DNA of 64,000 nucleotides from an uncultured Bacteroidales bacterium (GTDB lineage Bacteria; Bacteroidota; Bacteroidia; Bacteroidales; WCHB1-69): NCBI GenBank assembly GCA_946186495.1, contig CAMHNQ010000012.1, positions 1 to 64,000 of the forward strand, read 5' to 3'. Shown piece by piece: positions 38,725 to 48,783 of this stretch (position 1 is its first letter; each line of letters starts with the position of its first letter). The notes under the pieces were generated by a model. It saw only the letters and a program-made list of their open reading frames with translations, ran no database searches and was not told where the DNA came from. The position numbers and the translations under genes were made by a program.

Positions 38725-39519
38725 CTACAATGACTTACGCAACATCTTGATTTCATGAAACAAAGCATGGAAATCGGGAGTAAAGCGACTGGGTGTCCTG
38801 GAGAACAAGGCCAGAAACTCCACGTTCTTGTGTTTCTCGAAGAGGGTGGAGATGGAAAGACGCTGAAGATAGAATCGGCTGTTCAATGCAGAGTTCACAA
38901 CCCGCTGGATGGCGGTCTTGTAGCCCTTCTCATCCGTCACGATGCCACTCCGCCCCAAAAAGGAAGGCCCTGCTTCAAACTGAGGCTTGATGAGGAGCAT
39001 CATCAGCCCGTCAGGTTTCAAGAACGGATCCACATAGGGGATGACATAGGTCAAGGAGATGAAGGAGACATCAGAAACGACAAAATCAAAACTCTGGTTT
39101 CCAACATCTTCCAATGTCAGTTCCCTGAAATCGCGGTTTTCCAGCGAGGTCACCCGCAGGTCGTTTCTCAGCACCTCGGCAAGTTGGTTGGTACCCACAT
39201 CCACCGCCGAGACCGCCAGTGCGCCATGTTGCAAGGCGCAGTCGGTGAACCCGCCCGTGGAGGCCCCGATATCCAGGACGCGTTTCCCGCTGAAGTCCAG
39301 CCCGAAGTCCTTGATGGCCTTCTCCAACTTCAGCCCGCCCATGCTCACGTATTTGTTGAACACATCGACCACCTCCACACGCATCCCCGCCGTCACATCC
39401 ATGGAGGCCTTTGTCACCACGCTCCCGTCAACCATCACGGTTTTGTGTTTGATGGCCGTCTGCGCTTTTTCACGAGAAGGGAAGAACCCATTATCTGTCA
39501 AGTATTTGTCTAATCGCAT
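38725..39519 (-). CDS. TlyA family rRNA methyltransferase/hemolysin
   Basis: S4-like N-terminus MRLDKYLTDNGFFPSREKAQTAI; RVLDIGASTGGFTDCALQHGA. Confidence 0.9.
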   Translation of the reverse strand: MRLDKYLTDNGFFPSREKAQTAIKHKTVMVDGSVVTKASMDVTAGMRVEVVDVFNKYVSMGGLKLEKAIKDFGLDFSGKRVLDIGASTGGFTDCALQHGALAVSAVDVGTNQLAEVLRNDLRVTSLENRDFRELTLEDVGNQSFDFVVSDVSFISLTYVIPYVDPFLKPDGLMMLLIKPQFEAGPSFLGRSGIVTDEKGYKTAIQRVVNSALNSRFYLQRLSISTLFEKHKNVEFLALFSRTPSRFTPDFHALFHEIKMLRKSL

Positions 39520-39618
39520 ATCATTCATTCCACAAATCAACGCCATCTACGCGTGCTTATGGGAAAGATGGCATATCATAGTTAATATTTCACTAAAACA
39601 ACGATGTCTGCAGAAAAC

Positions 39619-40665
39619 CTATTCCTCCATCCTATCCCCCTCCAGGGTCAGTTCCCCGCGCAAGGGTACTTCCATGGCCTGCTTCACCTTCTTCACGTCG
39701 CTGAAGGTGCCCAGCAGGTACATCAACTTGGTGACGGCCGCCTCGGTGGTCATGTCGTGACCGCTGATGACCCCGATGTCGGAGAGGGTCTTTCCGGTCA
39801 GGTAACGTCCCATCACCACGCCGCCGCCGCCCTTGCATTGGGTGACATTCACAATAACAATCCCCTTCTGCACAGCCTTTTGCAACACACTCAGGAAGGC
39901 CGGGTTGGTCGGGGCATTGCCTACTCCGAAGGTCTCCATGATGACCGCGCGAAGCCCCTCTGTCATGAAGACGTTCTCCAAGAGCTTTTCGCTGATGCCG
40001 GGGAAGATTTTCAGCACCGCCACGTTGTTGTCCATCTTGTCGTGCACGATAAGCGGGTTCTTGCTGTTCGGGATGAAGAGATAGCGTTTGTGGTAGTCGA
40101 TGAAAGTGTTCACATCGGCGAGCTTGGGGTAGTTGGGCGAATAGAAGGCGTTGAACCTCGCGGCATCGTCCTTGTAGGTCCGATTGCCCCGGTACAGGGC
40201 GTTTTGGAAATAAACGCACACCTCTCGGATTAAAGGTATCCCATTCTGTTCGGCGGAAGCGAATTCAATGGCATTCAATATGTTGCGCCGTCCATCGGTG
40301 CGAATGACCCCCAAGGGGAGCTGAGACCCCGTGAGTATCACCGGCTTGGCGAGGTTCTCCAGAAGGAAACTCAGCGCCGAGGCCGTGTAGGCCATCGTGT
40401 CGGTGCCGTGCAGCACCACGAAGCCGTCGAAATGGTCGTAGTTCTCCCCTATCACCTTGGCCAGACGGATCCAGAAGTCCGGGTTCGTGTCGGAGGAGTC
40501 AATCAACGGAAGCAACGACTCGAAAGTCAGCTCCGTGTCCAGCAACGACAGCATCGGCAGCTGCTGGTGGATGTCCTTGAACTCGAAGGGCACTAAGGAT
40601 TTGGTCTCGGGATCCATCATCATGCCGATGGTCCCGCCGGTATATATGACAAGTACTTTGCGCAT
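39619..40665 (-). CDS. ansA: Type I asparaginase
   Basis: VLVIYTGGTIGMM; FVVLHGTDTMAYTASALSF. Confidence 0.92.
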   Translation of the reverse strand: MRKVLVIYTGGTIGMMMDPETKSLVPFEFKDIHQQLPMLSLLDTELTFESLLPLIDSSDTNPDFWIRLAKVIGENYDHFDGFVVLHGTDTMAYTASALSFLLENLAKPVILTGSQLPLGVIRTDGRRNILNAIEFASAEQNGIPLIREVCVYFQNALYRGNRTYKDDAARFNAFYSPNYPKLADVNTFIDYHKRYLFIPNSKNPLIVHDKMDNNVAVLKIFPGISEKLLENVFMTEGLRAVIMETFGVGNAPTNPAFLSVLQKAVQKGIVIVNVTQCKGGGGVVMGRYLTGKTLSDIGVISGHDMTTEAAVTKLMYLLGTFSDVKKVKQAMEVPLRGELTLEGDRMEE

Positions 40666-40674
40666 TTTTTGTAA

Positions 40675-40752
40675 TGGTTATGGGTTATGGGTTATAGGTT
40701 ATTGAGGGTTATTGTGGGTTATTGAGGGTTATTGTGGGTTATTGTGGGTTTA
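40675..40752. repeat. Decamer microsatellite (GGGTTATTGW)n preceded by short-period variants
   Basis: gggttattga gggttattgt gggttattga gggttattgt gggttattgt. Confidence 0.9.
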
Positions 40753-40855
40753 ATAGACTTACGATGTTCATTCAATCTGCGATACAGGTCTTTCCCTGAC
40801 AAGGAGTCCAACATGAGATTACCTTTTCTTGCGCCCTCCAATCACCAGACACCAT

Positions 40856-42451
40856 TCACTTCAGAATATTCCCAAGGATGTCCCGCGAGATCTCGCGCGT
40901 GATGGTGCGCGTGGCGGCGGAGGTGGTGTTCTTGATGACTTTCTCGGCGGTGGAGGTCTTCGACTTGGACTTCTTGCCGGTCACCTTGTTGCTGATGGCC
41001 GTGCCCGCAGCGGTGGCCACGGTGCCGGTGACGGCAGTGATGATGGCCTTGAGCACTTTGCCCAAAACACCTTGCTTCTTGGAACCCTTGCCCTCTTTCT
41101 CCGCCTTTTTCTCCTCTTTGGCGGCTTCCATCTCGGCTTTCTCTGCCTCCTGCACCGCCAAGGCCTCCTCTGCCTCCTTGATCAGGACCTCGAAGGCACT
41201 CTCGTTATCGACGGGGGTGTCGTACTTGCCATAGACGCGGCTCTGCTTGATGATGTCGAGCCGCTGGCCCTCGGTGATGGCGCCGATCTGCGACAAGGGG
41301 AAGAGGATCTTGGCCCGCTGCACGATGCCGGGGGCGCCCTTCTCGTCGAGGAAGCTCACCAGCGCTTCGCCCGTCTCCAAGTTCATGATGGCCTCGTCGG
41401 TCTTGAAGGCCGGGTTGGCGCGGAACGTGTCGGCGGCGGCACGGACGGCCTTCTGGTCTTTGGGCGTGTAGGCGCGCAGGGCGTGCTGGATGCGGTTGCC
41501 GAGCTGTCCGAGGATGCTGTCGGGGATGTCGTTGGGGTACTGCGTGATGAAATAGACGCCCACGCCCTTGCTGCGGATCAGGCGGATCACCTGCTCGATT
41601 TTATCGACCAGGGCCTTGGAGGTGTCCTGGAAAAGGGTGTGCGCCTCGTCGAAGAAGAAGACCAGCTTCGGCAGCTCCAGGTCGCCCACCTCGGGCAGGG
41701 TGGAGTAGAGCTCGGAGAGCAGCCACAGCAGGAAGGTGCTGTAGAGCTTGGGCTGCAGCATCAGCTTGTCGGCGGCGAGCACGCTCATCACCCCCTTGCC
41801 GTTCTCGGTCTGGATCAGGTCGTAGATGTCGAAGCTCGGCTCCCCGAGGAACTTGTCGGCCCCTTGCGCCTCCAGCTGCAGCAGCGCGCGCTGGATGGCC
41901 CCCACGGAGGCCGTGGAAATGTTGCCATACTGGGTGGAGTACTCCTTGGCGTGCTTGGCCACATAATCGAGCATGGCCCGCAAATCCTTCATGTCGAGGA
42001 TCATCAGGCCGCGCTCGTCGGCGATGCGGAAGACGATGTTGAGCACGCCGTCCTGCGTGTCGTTGAGGCCGAGCAGGCGGGAAAGGAGCTGCGGCCCCAT
42101 CTGGGAGACGGTGGCGCGGATGGGATGGCCCTGCTCGCCGAAGACGTCGTAGAAGCGGACCGGGCAGGCCTGGAACTCCGGAGTCCCGATGCCGAACTCC
42201 GGCAGCCGCTTCTCGATGAAGCCACTCAGCTTGCCGGGCTGGCTGATGCCGGAAAGGTCGCCCTTCATGTCGGCCATGAAGCAGGGCACCCCCGCCTGGC
42301 TGAAAGTCTCGGCCAAAACCTGCAGGCTGACCGTCTTGCCTGTGCCCGTGGCACCGGCAATCAAGCCGTGCCTGTTGGCCATCTTCCCCTGAATCGAAAG
42401 CGCACCCTCGTCGCAGTGCGCAATGTAAAGTCCGTGTTCGCTGCTTTTCAT
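40856..42451 (-). CDS. HerA-like / DUF853 ATP-binding protein
   Basis: [43 protein letters not shown]. Confidence 0.88.
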   Translation of the reverse strand: MKSSEHGLYIAHCDEGALSIQGKMANRHGLIAGATGTGKTVSLQVLAETFSQAGVPCFMADMKGDLSGISQPGKLSGFIEKRLPEFGIGTPEFQACPVRFYDVFGEQGHPIRATVSQMGPQLLSRLLGLNDTQDGVLNIVFRIADERGLMILDMKDLRAMLDYVAKHAKEYSTQYGNISTASVGAIQRALLQLEAQGADKFLGEPSFDIYDLIQTENGKGVMSVLAADKLMLQPKLYSTFLLWLLSELYSTLPEVGDLELPKLVFFFDEAHTLFQDTSKALVDKIEQVIRLIRSKGVGVYFITQYPNDIPDSILGQLGNRIQHALRAYTPKDQKAVRAAADTFRANPAFKTDEAIMNLETGEALVSFLDEKGAPGIVQRAKILFPLSQIGAITEGQRLDIIKQSRVYGKYDTPVDNESAFEVLIKEAEEALAVQEAEKAEMEAAKEEKKAEKEGKGSKKQGVLGKVLKAIITAVTGTVATAAGTAISNKVTGKKSKSKTSTAEKVIKNTTSAATRTITREISRDILGNILK

Positions 42452-42472
42452 ATTCTCTGTTTTTTTATATCA

Positions 42473-42681
42473 TTATTCAAAAATCCTTTCACATTCACGG
42501 GTCAATCGAGTATCCGCCGAATCGTAATGGTTGTCCGCACGCCATGACACGAACAGGTAGTCCGGCACATCCTCCAAAATGTAGGTGTTGTCTCCTACGC
42601 GAGCCTGCACAAGGGCATGTACTGCCCGCGTGCGGGGAGCAGGGCAAGCAGGAGGAGGGCGGAGGAAAGAAGCCTTTTCAT
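42473..42681 (-). pseudogene. Frameshifted remnant of a short exported protein
   Basis: MKRLLSSALLLLALLPARGQYMP then shifted frame ALVQARVGDNTYILEDVPDYLFVSWRADNHYDSADTRLTRECERIFE*. Confidence 0.6.
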
Positions 42682-42745
42682 ATTCGGAAATGCTATAATG
42701 ACTCTATTCTGAACAGTCTCGGCAAAAATACAAAAAAACTGGATA

Positions 42746-43342
42746 TCACTTTCCTCGCACAAAAATCGCACCCAGCGTCTTCAGCACAATCTTCGCGTCC
42801 ACCCACAGCGAACGTTCATCAATATATTGCAAATTCAACTTCAATTTGTCCGGCATAATCTCTTCTATATAAGCCTTTTCCGGATTTTCAGACTTGGCCA
42901 GGAGCGCGTTCTCATCGACGTAGCGGATGGAGGCGTAGTCGGTGAGTCCCGGGCGTACGCTTAGCACGCGCATCTGCTCGGGTGTATACAGGTTGACGTA
43001 TTTCCGGACCTCGGGGCGGGGGCCCACGACACTCATCTCCCCTTTAAGGATGTTCAGGAACTGCGGGAACTCGTCGATCTTGTACTTCCGGAGGAAAGCC
43101 CCGACCCGGGTGACGCGCATGTCGTGGTCCCCGACGGTCAGCAGTCCGCCATGGTCGGCGTTCTCACACATTGTCCTATATTTATATAGCATGAAATCCA
43201 CATTATCCTTCCCTACCCTGCTCTGTTTGTAGATGACTTTCCCTTTGGAATCCAAGAGGATGGCCAAAGCGATGATCAGACCAAAAGGCAGGCCACAAAG
43301 CAGCACAAGGAGGGAGAGCAGGATGTCGAAGAATCGTTTCAT
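42746..43342 (-). CDS. Undecaprenyl-phosphate sugar transferase (bacterial sugar transferase family)
   Basis: [46 protein letters not shown]. Confidence 0.92.
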   Translation of the reverse strand: MKRFFDILLSLLVLLCGLPFGLIIALAILLDSKGKVIYKQSRVGKDNVDFMLYKYRTMCENADHGGLLTVGDHDMRVTRVGAFLRKYKIDEFPQFLNILKGEMSVVGPRPEVRKYVNLYTPEQMRVLSVRPGLTDYASIRYVDENALLAKSENPEKAYIEEIMPDKLKLNLQYIDERSLWVDAKIVLKTLGAIFVRGK

Positions 43343-43352
43343 AGGAAGCAGT

Positions 43353-44813
43353 TCAGTGATATTTCCAATACTCTTCCATGTCGTTGCCCCAGTAATCAAC
43401 GGGATTGGTTTCGTAGATATCCTGCTGGGTCTGGATTTTGCGCACGAGGAACATCTGCCAGTTGGGATTGTGGCGTTCACCGTTCATGTTGGAGTGGAGG
43501 AGTTCGTAGTCGTTGCCCGTCATCACGGGGTCATAGAACACGAATTTCACGTTAGACTGGTTGTTCAGATAGTAGTAGTGCCATATCTCGTAAGGAAGGG
43601 TCACGGGGTCGGAGGGGACCTCCCTGACCTCGTTGGGTTTTCCATACTGGAGATAGACGCGGCCGCGATCGGTCAGGTAGCCGCGCACCTGCTGACTGCC
43701 GTACATGCGTTCCACTTCCTCGACCCGTTTCTTGTACTTCAGCCACGCCTCTTCAGGGTTGGCGGGATTGCGGCGCAACCAGAACGTGTAGAGGTATTGC
43801 TGCAGCTGCTCGGTGGTCAAGGTCTTCAGCCGGTTCTCGTAGAATTCGCGTTCAGAGTAACTACTGACGGGAAAGAGACTTTTGATATTATCTATCAGCA
43901 CTTTGCGGTTTGTATCCATCTCCACGAAAGTTCCCTTGACGTTAGTGGAGGTGAAATCATCGAGGCTGACTTGCACCGAGGGGTTGCTTTTTTGGAAAAA
44001 CACCTTCTCCACTTGGAGCAGGCTGTCCTTCTCATCGGAAAGCTCCACCATGGCGAAATAGTTGCCGGAGGGAAGGTTGAAGACATTGAACTCGTTGAAA
44101 ACCAGCACAACATCCTTGGCAGGGTACTCCATCGTGAAGATATTGTTGGTGTTGGCCGCGAGATGGGTGCCGGCATCTTCGATGAAGCATTTGGCTTTCA
44201 GCTTGCCGTCGCCAAGTATCCGCGGGGTGTTGTACACCTCCAGGGCGAAGGGGAGCGTATATTGGCTCTCCGGCACGAAATTGCTGTAGAGCGGAGGCAA
44301 GTAGTATCCATACTTCACGAAAAGGCCCGGCGACTCGGGGGCGGAAATCCCCTTGTAGAGCGAAATCTTCGAGGTGGAGAGTTTGTCTTCCGGGAAATCG
44401 AGCACAATCCGGTCGATGTAGGAGAGTTTGTTGCTGTCCCCGTTCACATCACGCATGTAGAAATAGAGGTCGTAGGTGCCCTGGGGCACCGGGACGTTCT
44501 GGATGTCGGCGAAATCGGGTTTCCCGGCGCGCGCGGAGTCGGCAAACGGGTCGCTGCTGAGGATATAGTGGAGGCTCTTTTCCAGGGAATCGCCCCGCAT
44601 CATGTCAACCTGTATCTCAACGCCGGCCGTGAACTTCTTCTGCTTGTCAGGCACATATTGCACCGTATTGCCGCCGACGATGAAGGTGAACTCGATGTAA
44701 GGCTGCAAATTGTGGGTGCAATAAGCTTTGTGGCTGATGAAAGCCTTCAGCCCTTGGGAAAAGGAGACGGAAGCCATCAGCAGGATGGCCAAAAGTAGTG
44801 GGTATTTTTTCAT
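43353..44813 (-). CDS. GWxTD domain-containing protein
   Basis: Signal peptide MKKYPLLLAILLMASVSFSQ; C-terminal NPVDYWGNDMEEYWKYH; RGRVYLQYGKPNEV. Confidence 0.75.
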   Translation of the reverse strand: MKKYPLLLAILLMASVSFSQGLKAFISHKAYCTHNLQPYIEFTFIVGGNTVQYVPDKQKKFTAGVEIQVDMMRGDSLEKSLHYILSSDPFADSARAGKPDFADIQNVPVPQGTYDLYFYMRDVNGDSNKLSYIDRIVLDFPEDKLSTSKISLYKGISAPESPGLFVKYGYYLPPLYSNFVPESQYTLPFALEVYNTPRILGDGKLKAKCFIEDAGTHLAANTNNIFTMEYPAKDVVLVFNEFNVFNLPSGNYFAMVELSDEKDSLLQVEKVFFQKSNPSVQVSLDDFTSTNVKGTFVEMDTNRKVLIDNIKSLFPVSSYSEREFYENRLKTLTTEQLQQYLYTFWLRRNPANPEEAWLKYKKRVEEVERMYGSQQVRGYLTDRGRVYLQYGKPNEVREVPSDPVTLPYEIWHYYYLNNQSNVKFVFYDPVMTGNDYELLHSNMNGERHNPNWQMFLVRKIQTQQDIYETNPVDYWGNDMEEYWKYH

Positions 44814-46321
44814 TAGCGTAGTTTTTTCATCAACTCCACCGTCAGGTCGGCGATGGGCAGGCGGTATTGCGCCATGGTGTCGCGCTCGCGGACGGTCACC
44901 GTGTTGTCCTCTTTCGTCTGGTTGTCGACGGTGACGCAAAACGGCGTCCCGACGGCGTCCTGGCGGCGGTAACGGCGGCCGATGGCATCCTTGTCCTCAT
45001 ACTGGACCATGAAGTCCTTCTTGAGCATGTCGAAGATCTCCTGGCCGATTTCCGGGAGGCCGTCTTTCTTGACTAACGGCAGCACCGCGACCTTGTAGGG
45101 GGCGAGCTTGGCGGGCAGGCGCAACACCGTGCGGGTGGTGCCGTCCTCCAGTTTCTCCTCGGTGTAGGCGTGGCTGAACACGGCCAAGAACATGCGGTCC
45201 ACCCCGATGGAGGTCTCTATGACATAAGGGACGTAGCTGTCGTTGAGCTCCGGGTCGAAATAGCGCAGTTTCTTGCCCGAGAATTTCTCATGTTGCGAGA
45301 GGTCGAAATCGGTGCGGGAATGGATGCCTTCCAGCTCTTTGAAGCCGAACGGGAACTTGAACTCGATGTCGGTGGCGGCATTGGCGTAGTGCGCCAGCTT
45401 CTCGTGGTCATGGAAACGGTAGTTCTCGGCAGGGATGCCCAGGTCGGTATGCCACTGCAGACGGGTCTGCTTCCAATAGTCGAACCACTTGAGCTCCTCG
45501 CCGGGCTTGACAAAGAACTGCATCTCCATCTGCTCGAACTCCCTCATGCGGAAGATGAACTGGCGGGCGACGATCTCGTTGCGGAACGCCTTGCCGATCT
45601 GTGCGATGCCGAACGGCAGCTTCATGCGGCCGGTCTTGTAGATGTTGAGGAAGTTCACGAAAATGCCTTGGGCGGTCTCGGGGCGAAGATATATGGTGTC
45701 CGCGCCGTCAGCCACGGAACCCAGCTTGGTGGCGAACATCAAGTTGAACTGCCGCACGTCGGTCCAGTTGCGTGTGCCGGAGATGGGGCAGGCAATGCCC
45801 AGCTCTTCGATTAGGGACTTCAGGCCCGCGAGGTCGTTGCTGTTCATCAACTCGGCAAAACGGCTGCGGATGTCATCAACCTGCTGTTGGTACTGCATCA
45901 CGCGGCCGTTGGTCTGACGGTAGAGTGCCTCGTCGAAATTCTCGAAACGCTTCCGGGCCTTCTCCACCTCCTTCTCGATTTTGTCCTCGATCTTCTGGAT
46001 GTGGTCCTCAATCAGCACGTCGGCGCGATAGCGCTTCTTGGAATCCTTGTTGTCAATCAGCGGGTCGTTGAACGCATCCACGTGCCCGGAAGCCTTCCAG
46101 ATGGTCGGGTGCATGAAGATGGCGCTGTCCAAACCCACGATGTTCTCGTGATACTGTACCATGGCCTTCCACCAGTACTGCTTGATGTTGTTCTTCAGCT
46201 CGACACCGTTCTGGCCGTAGTCGTAAACGGCGCTCAGGCCGTCATAAATCTCGCTGGACGGGAAAATGTAGCCATACTCCTTGGCATGGGCTATGATTTG
46301 TTTGAAAAGGTCTTCGTTCAT
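44813..46321 (-). CDS. glyS: Glycine--tRNA ligase
   Basis: IAHAKEYGYIFPSSEIYDGLSAVYDYGQNGVELKNNIKQYWWKAM; RPETAQGIFVNF. Confidence 0.95.
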   Translation of the reverse strand: MNEDLFKQIIAHAKEYGYIFPSSEIYDGLSAVYDYGQNGVELKNNIKQYWWKAMVQYHENIVGLDSAIFMHPTIWKASGHVDAFNDPLIDNKDSKKRYRADVLIEDHIQKIEDKIEKEVEKARKRFENFDEALYRQTNGRVMQYQQQVDDIRSRFAELMNSNDLAGLKSLIEELGIACPISGTRNWTDVRQFNLMFATKLGSVADGADTIYLRPETAQGIFVNFLNIYKTGRMKLPFGIAQIGKAFRNEIVARQFIFRMREFEQMEMQFFVKPGEELKWFDYWKQTRLQWHTDLGIPAENYRFHDHEKLAHYANAATDIEFKFPFGFKELEGIHSRTDFDLSQHEKFSGKKLRYFDPELNDSYVPYVIETSIGVDRMFLAVFSHAYTEEKLEDGTTRTVLRLPAKLAPYKVAVLPLVKKDGLPEIGQEIFDMLKKDFMVQYEDKDAIGRRYRRQDAVGTPFCVTVDNQTKEDNTVTVRERDTMAQYRLPIADLTVELMKKLR

Positions 46322-46351
46322 ATTTAGGGGTAAAGTTTAAAGATTCACGGT

Positions 46352-47068
46352 TCACTCAAAAATAAACGATATTTGCAAGTTCTTGGCTTTGAGGGAGGTG
46401 ACGCTTGTGGCGTACATGTTGTTCTCGGGGACCAGCATGTTCATCACACCGAAAGACATCTTCAGTTCGGTGGAGAACTTGAAATAGGTGCAGTAGAAGT
46501 CGAGGCCGACGCCCACCTGCGCCTGGAAGTCATGAGGGTTGAGTTTGAGGACGACTTCCCCGTTATCAGGGGCCTTCTTCTTCTTGGCGGAGATCATGTC
46601 GAAGCTGTACTGGCCGCCGGCGACCACGTAGGCCCGGAGGTTGTTGAGCATACGGGAGGACTTGAATTTGACCAAGAGGGGCAATTCCAGATAGACAGAC
46701 TCCACGTTCTTCGGGGTGACGATCTCGGCGCCGCTGGCATAACGGATGGTGTAGTTGACGTAGCGGTCGCCGAAGGAGAGACCGGGGATGAACCTCAGGT
46801 CGAAATACTTGCCCATGCGGAGGTTGGTGACGATGCCGAGGCTGAAGCCGCTCATGGGGCGGGTGGTCACGGTCATCAGGGAGTCGTACTCCGCAAGGTC
46901 GGCCTTGGAGGCGATGTTGTAGTTGAACTGGTTGAAGCCGAGGGTGAAGCCGAAATGGAACGGCTTCTTGTCGTACTTCAGCAGGTTTGGCACGCCAAAC
47001 TGGGCGTTCAGCCGGAAGACGGCCCCCAGCAGGACAACGGCGGTTATCAGTGTTCGTTTCTGTCTCAT
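46352..47068 (-). CDS. PorT-like outer membrane beta-barrel protein
   Basis: PFHFGFTLGFNQFNYNIASK; YLELPLLVKFKSSRMLNNLRAYVVAGGQYS. Confidence 0.8.
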   Translation of the reverse strand: MRQKRTLITAVVLLGAVFRLNAQFGVPNLLKYDKKPFHFGFTLGFNQFNYNIASKADLAEYDSLMTVTTRPMSGFSLGIVTNLRMGKYFDLRFIPGLSFGDRYVNYTIRYASGAEIVTPKNVESVYLELPLLVKFKSSRMLNNLRAYVVAGGQYSFDMISAKKKKAPDNGEVVLKLNPHDFQAQVGVGLDFYCTYFKFSTELKMSFGVMNMLVPENNMYATSVTSLKAKNLQISFIFE

Positions 47069-47126
47069 AGATGCGTAATCAAGATGGGGTTAACGAGTTT
47101 ACGAGGTTTTTAGTATGGGGATTCCG

Positions 47127-48140
47127 TTAAAAATGTTCGGGTGCGCGGCGGGCCATCTCATCCTTGAGTTGTGCGCTGTTGATCGGCACCACTCCGACAT
47201 ACTCGCAGACGATGCCCCCGGCCAGGTTCGAGGCCAGGCAAGTCTCCTCCACCGAATGATTTTTCAGCAGGAAAAGAGTGGCGACTGATATCACCGTGTC
47301 GCCCGCCCCGGAGACGTCGCTGACGCGGCGGTGGAAGGCCGGCTGGTGGTGGAACGTGTCGTTCTCGCGGTCGTAGAAGGCAATTCCGCGCGACGACATC
47401 GTCACCATCACCTTCTCAATGTTCTGTTTGGCGGCGAATTCCTTCACCAGATCGTGGATCTCCTCCAGGGTCAGCTCTGCGTTCTCCTCCACATGCAAGC
47501 CCTTCGACAGCTCCTTCATGTTTGGCTTGAAAAGGTTGACATTCGCGTAGTTGTTAAAGTTCTTCTCTTTCGGGTCCACCGCGACATAGATGTTCTTCTT
47601 GTGGGCGAAACTGATGACTTCCTCTATCAGATCCTTGGAGAACAACCCCTTGTCGTAGTCCTCGAAAATGATGGCGTCGATGTCGTTGTGGTCGATGATC
47701 TGCTCCACGGTGGTCAGGAACTGCCGTTTTTCACGTTCCTTGAGCTGCTGAATCCGCTCGTCGTCAACGCGGACGATATGGCAGTCGTTGCCAATGATCC
47801 GGTACTTGATGGTGGTGCGTCGCCCGTACATCGGGACGATGGCGTCGGAAGTCATGTCGCAGTCCTCCATCAGGTTGTAGAAGACCTTCGCCTTCGAGTC
47901 GCTTCCGATGACCGAGCAGAGGATCGGGTCGGCGCCGAGCGACTTGAGGTTGAGGGCCACGTTGGCGGCGCCGCCCAAGCGATAGCTCCTGCTTTGGACA
48001 TTCACGATCGGCACCGGCGCTTCCGGGCTGATACGTGTCACTTTCCCCGTGAGGTAGCAGTCTATCATCACATCACCGATTACCAATATCTTAGCATTCT
48101 TAAATTCTCCAAAAATCTGTTCTACGTTGTCTATTTTCAT
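47127..48140 (-). CDS. PfkB family D-glycero-D-manno-heptose-7-phosphate kinase (RfaE/HldE N-domain type)
   Basis: ILVIGDVMIDCYLTGKVTRISPEAPVPIVNVQ; VSGAGDTVISVATL. Confidence 0.88.
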   Translation of the reverse strand: MKIDNVEQIFGEFKNAKILVIGDVMIDCYLTGKVTRISPEAPVPIVNVQSRSYRLGGAANVALNLKSLGADPILCSVIGSDSKAKVFYNLMEDCDMTSDAIVPMYGRRTTIKYRIIGNDCHIVRVDDERIQQLKEREKRQFLTTVEQIIDHNDIDAIIFEDYDKGLFSKDLIEEVISFAHKKNIYVAVDPKEKNFNNYANVNLFKPNMKELSKGLHVEENAELTLEEIHDLVKEFAAKQNIEKVMVTMSSRGIAFYDRENDTFHHQPAFHRRVSDVSGAGDTVISVATLFLLKNHSVEETCLASNLAGGIVCEYVGVVPINSAQLKDEMARRAPEHF

Positions 48141-48158
48141 CTTTCAAAAATTAGCGTG

Positions 48159-48166
48159 CAAAGATA
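48159..48166 (-). promoter_or_regulatory. Putative -7 box TATCTTTG (minus strand)
   Basis: TAnnTTTG upstream of the PfkB gene. Confidence 0.5.
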
Positions 48167-48177
48167 CATTTTTTTTA

Positions 48178-48185
48178 TATCTTTG
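48178..48185 (+). promoter_or_regulatory. Putative -7 box TATCTTTG (plus strand), divergent to the previous
   Basis: TAnnTTTG upstream of the NUDIX gene. Confidence 0.5.
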
Positions 48186-48205
48186 CCGACCGAATATGAA
48201 GAATT

Positions 48206-48691
48206 ATGGACATGTCCTACCCTTTGACCATATATCATGACAGCCAACCTGTTGCCATCCGTGACGAGGCGGAATGGGTTCTGTTCGCGAGGGACTTCAC
48301 GCTCATCCACGCCGCCGGCGGGATCGTCGCTGACCCGAAAGGCGACATCCTGATGATCTTCCGCCTGGGCCTCTGGGACTTCCCGAAAGGCAAGGTCGAG
48401 GCCGGGGAGGAGTGGCCCGCCGCCGCCCTTCGCGAGGTGGAGGAGGAGACCGGCCTACACGGGATCACCCTCGGCGCTCCTCTGCCCGACACCTACCACA
48501 CCTATTCCCTCCGCGGGACTCCCGTGCTGAAGGTCACCCACTGGTATGCCATGACCGCCCCCACGCAGCCCCTCACCCCGCAGACCGAAGAGGACATCAG
48601 CCAGGCGGCTTGGGTGCCGCGCACAGAGGTGTCGGACCGGCTGAAAGACTCCTACCCGTCACTCCGCAGGCTATGGACGGAAATGTCATGA
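48206..48691 (+). CDS. NUDIX hydrolase
   Basis: GKVEAGEEWPAAALREVEEETGL NUDIX box. Confidence 0.93.
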   Translation: MDMSYPLTIYHDSQPVAIRDEAEWVLFARDFTLIHAAGGIVADPKGDILMIFRLGLWDFPKGKVEAGEEWPAAALREVEEETGLHGITLGAPLPDTYHTYSLRGTPVLKVTHWYAMTAPTQPLTPQTEEDISQAAWVPRTEVSDRLKDSYPSLRRLWTEMS

Positions 48692-48783
48692 AACGGAAGG
48701 AAGAGCTTTCACGCACCCGGCTGCAAATTCGACGGTCTTTTGAACCCGACTTTCACTCCGCCATGTTTTAAAATCGCGTTTTC

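Noticed and set aside
40829-42547. 572-aa + strand ORF opposite the HerA-like gene
   Set aside because: Antisense shadow ORF caused by GC-rich codon bias; low-complexity Gly/Leu/His composition and no recognisable family, whereas the minus-strand ORF has Walker motifs.
43233-44798. 521-aa + strand ORF opposite the GWxTD gene
   Set aside because: Antisense shadow; no motifs, overlaps a well-supported minus-strand gene.
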